Source: Eriocheir sinensis (Eukaryota; Arthropoda; Malacostraca; Decapoda; Varunidae). Taken from it: DNA of 64,000 nt. Made by a program: the position numbers and the translations under genes. Below the pieces are notes generated by a model. It worked only from the letters and a program-made list of their open reading frames with translations, ran no database searches and was not told the DNA's origin. Shown here piece by piece: positions 59,111 through 64,000 of the stretch. The stretch spans positions 3,375,283-3,439,282 of the forward strand of contig NC_066571.1 of assembly GCF_024679095.1 (NCBI RefSeq), read 5' to 3'. Each line of letters opens with the position of its first letter. Within the stretch, counting starts at the first letter, position 1.

Positions 59111-60184
59111 GTGTTTGGTAGTGCAACCTTCAAGGTGGCTTAGTACATCAGCGAATGAAAGTTTGTGGGTTTTACCTTCATATATGATTATCTCTTGAGT
59201 TATCATATTAATGAAATCCGATCATGGGCCACAATCACCGGTAATAGAGGTGAACACAAGATCCTCGGGCAGGAGAGTGCGACTTAGATGGACAGCGACA
59301 GCCTGCTTGAATGCCCGCTGGGCGAGGCGAGGATGGCCCAGTTTTCGATTTTAACTCTGTATTTACCGTTTTTTTTTTTTTTTTTTGCTATAAATCAGCT
59401 AACAATTGTTAATAAATGTTTGAACTATACGTGTTGAGGTAAAACGTGCAGAATTACTGGTGTGTCAGGAAGATTAACCATGTCTCCATTCTGTAATACT
59501 GTTCAGTGTGGTTAAGTTTCAAGCTTAACGACTGGGAGATGATGCCAGCCAGCCTTCATCTTCCATCACCTCACAGCGTCAGAAAGTCATTGAACACATA
59601 TAGTAAGAGCTTCTTGGTCGTACGGATCGTCATTGGCCTGGAAGAAACATTTTTTTTTTTTTCATAACAAAGGAGGCAGTTCAATGGCACAAAAAAAGTA
59701 AACAATAATAAAAAAAAAAAAAAAAGCCCGCTACTCGCTGCTCCCAAAAAGAATCCAAAGAGGTAGTAATTAAAATCGAGTTTCACTGAATATACATAGT
59801 TCTGCGCGTCTCATCTTGGTATAGCATTGCCGTTGACGTTTATAAATATTTGGTACTAAGGGAGTGTAAGCATTCCACGATTAAGAATTTGGACTGAAAG
59901 CAGAAGCCACGTGACGCAGCTTACTGGTAGGTGGCGGCCTCTGCCTGTCCTTCTTTACTGGAGAAAATTTTGATTACTTTCTTTTAAATGTTTACTTCCG
60001 ATCCCCTTTTAATAAATAAATTTTAATGAGTTTTATTAAATTGGTAAATCAAGCTATAACCGTACATGTCTTCAAACCTATACATTTTTAGCTTCTGTTG
60101 TATTTAGCTCGTCTCAGGCTGTACCGCGATATTTTTTATTTTATTCATTTATTTATTTATTTTTTTTTTTTTTACGTCTTCGCT
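59111..60184. repeat. Unclassified sequence with a dispersed A-rich repeat
   Basis: 59670-59745 (GGAGGCAGTTCAATGGCACA, then GCCCGCTACTCGCTGCTCCC) resembles 23548-23615 in intron 6. Nothing else recognised between the RT relic and the SINE fragment. Confidence 0.5.
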
Positions 60185-60300
60185 TTGCGCCGGTAGGCAT
60201 GCTTGAGGGGCCTGGATGGTATTCGGCCCCAGCCCGTCATGGCGCAGGCAACTGTTTATAGTGGCGCCATCTTCTCTTGGCGTTATCTTACAGTTACCTA
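60185..60300 (-). mobile_element. SINE family 1 tail fragment
   Basis: The + strand GGGGCCTGGATGGTATTCGG, CCCGTCATGGCGCAGG and TTTATAGTGGCGCCATCTTC are the reverse complement of the tail seen at 58395-58500, so this copy is minus strand. The tRNA head is absent. Confidence 0.7.

Positions 60301-64000
<3,700 letters not shown>

Overview
This window looks like a piece of a large, repeat-laden arthropod nuclear genome, most likely a decapod crustacean. That is an inference. It rests on the extreme density of long CA/CT/AAT microsatellites, CR1/jockey-like retrotransposon tails, tRNA-derived SINEs, and a many-exon gene whose small, GC-rich, GT-AG-bounded exons sit in low-complexity introns. There are no bacterial-type operons, and no rRNA or CRISPR arrays.

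Positions 1-443 hold the end of an unidentified upstream + strand gene, with poly(A) signals at 783-801. From 2052 to 41518 runs the main gene on the + strand. I assembled it from 17 splice-consistent exons, and every junction phase closes (6035 nt, about 2010 residues visible). The 5' end is missing. The exons encode eight or more ankyrin repeats, then a linker, then one giant 3.48-kb exon coding for a Glu/Lys/Arg/Ser-rich low-complexity region. That exon contains a 30-residue coding minisatellite and several RKSTGG motifs identical to histone H3 residues 8-13. The last exons encode a better-structured C-terminal region and a stop at 41516-41518. A 3'UTR with AATAAA at 42670 follows. I do not recognise the orthologue.

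The first intron carries a 9.26-kb Ty3/gypsy-type LTR retrotransposon (2559-11821), antisense to the host gene. Its two 245-bp LTRs look identical and are flanked by a GTCT target duplication. It codes for gag, protease, RT, RNase H, integrase and an env with a furin-like site and a membrane anchor, an errantivirus-like layout. The protease-RT part is split by about six frame breaks despite the identical LTRs.

Other introns hold two copies of a TA-flanked MITE, a second MITE that ends 22 bp from a splice acceptor, a hAT-like MITE, a long foldback, a 75-bp VNTR of about 14 copies, a 21-bp CAGGTG minisatellite, a CR1-like 3' fragment and a duplicated dead exon start. Downstream of 42.7 kb I find no convincing gene. 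That part is microsatellites up to 400 bp, polypurine/polypyrimidine tracts, five SINE-like copies and two degenerate CR1/jockey-like elements, one with a mutated RT active site.
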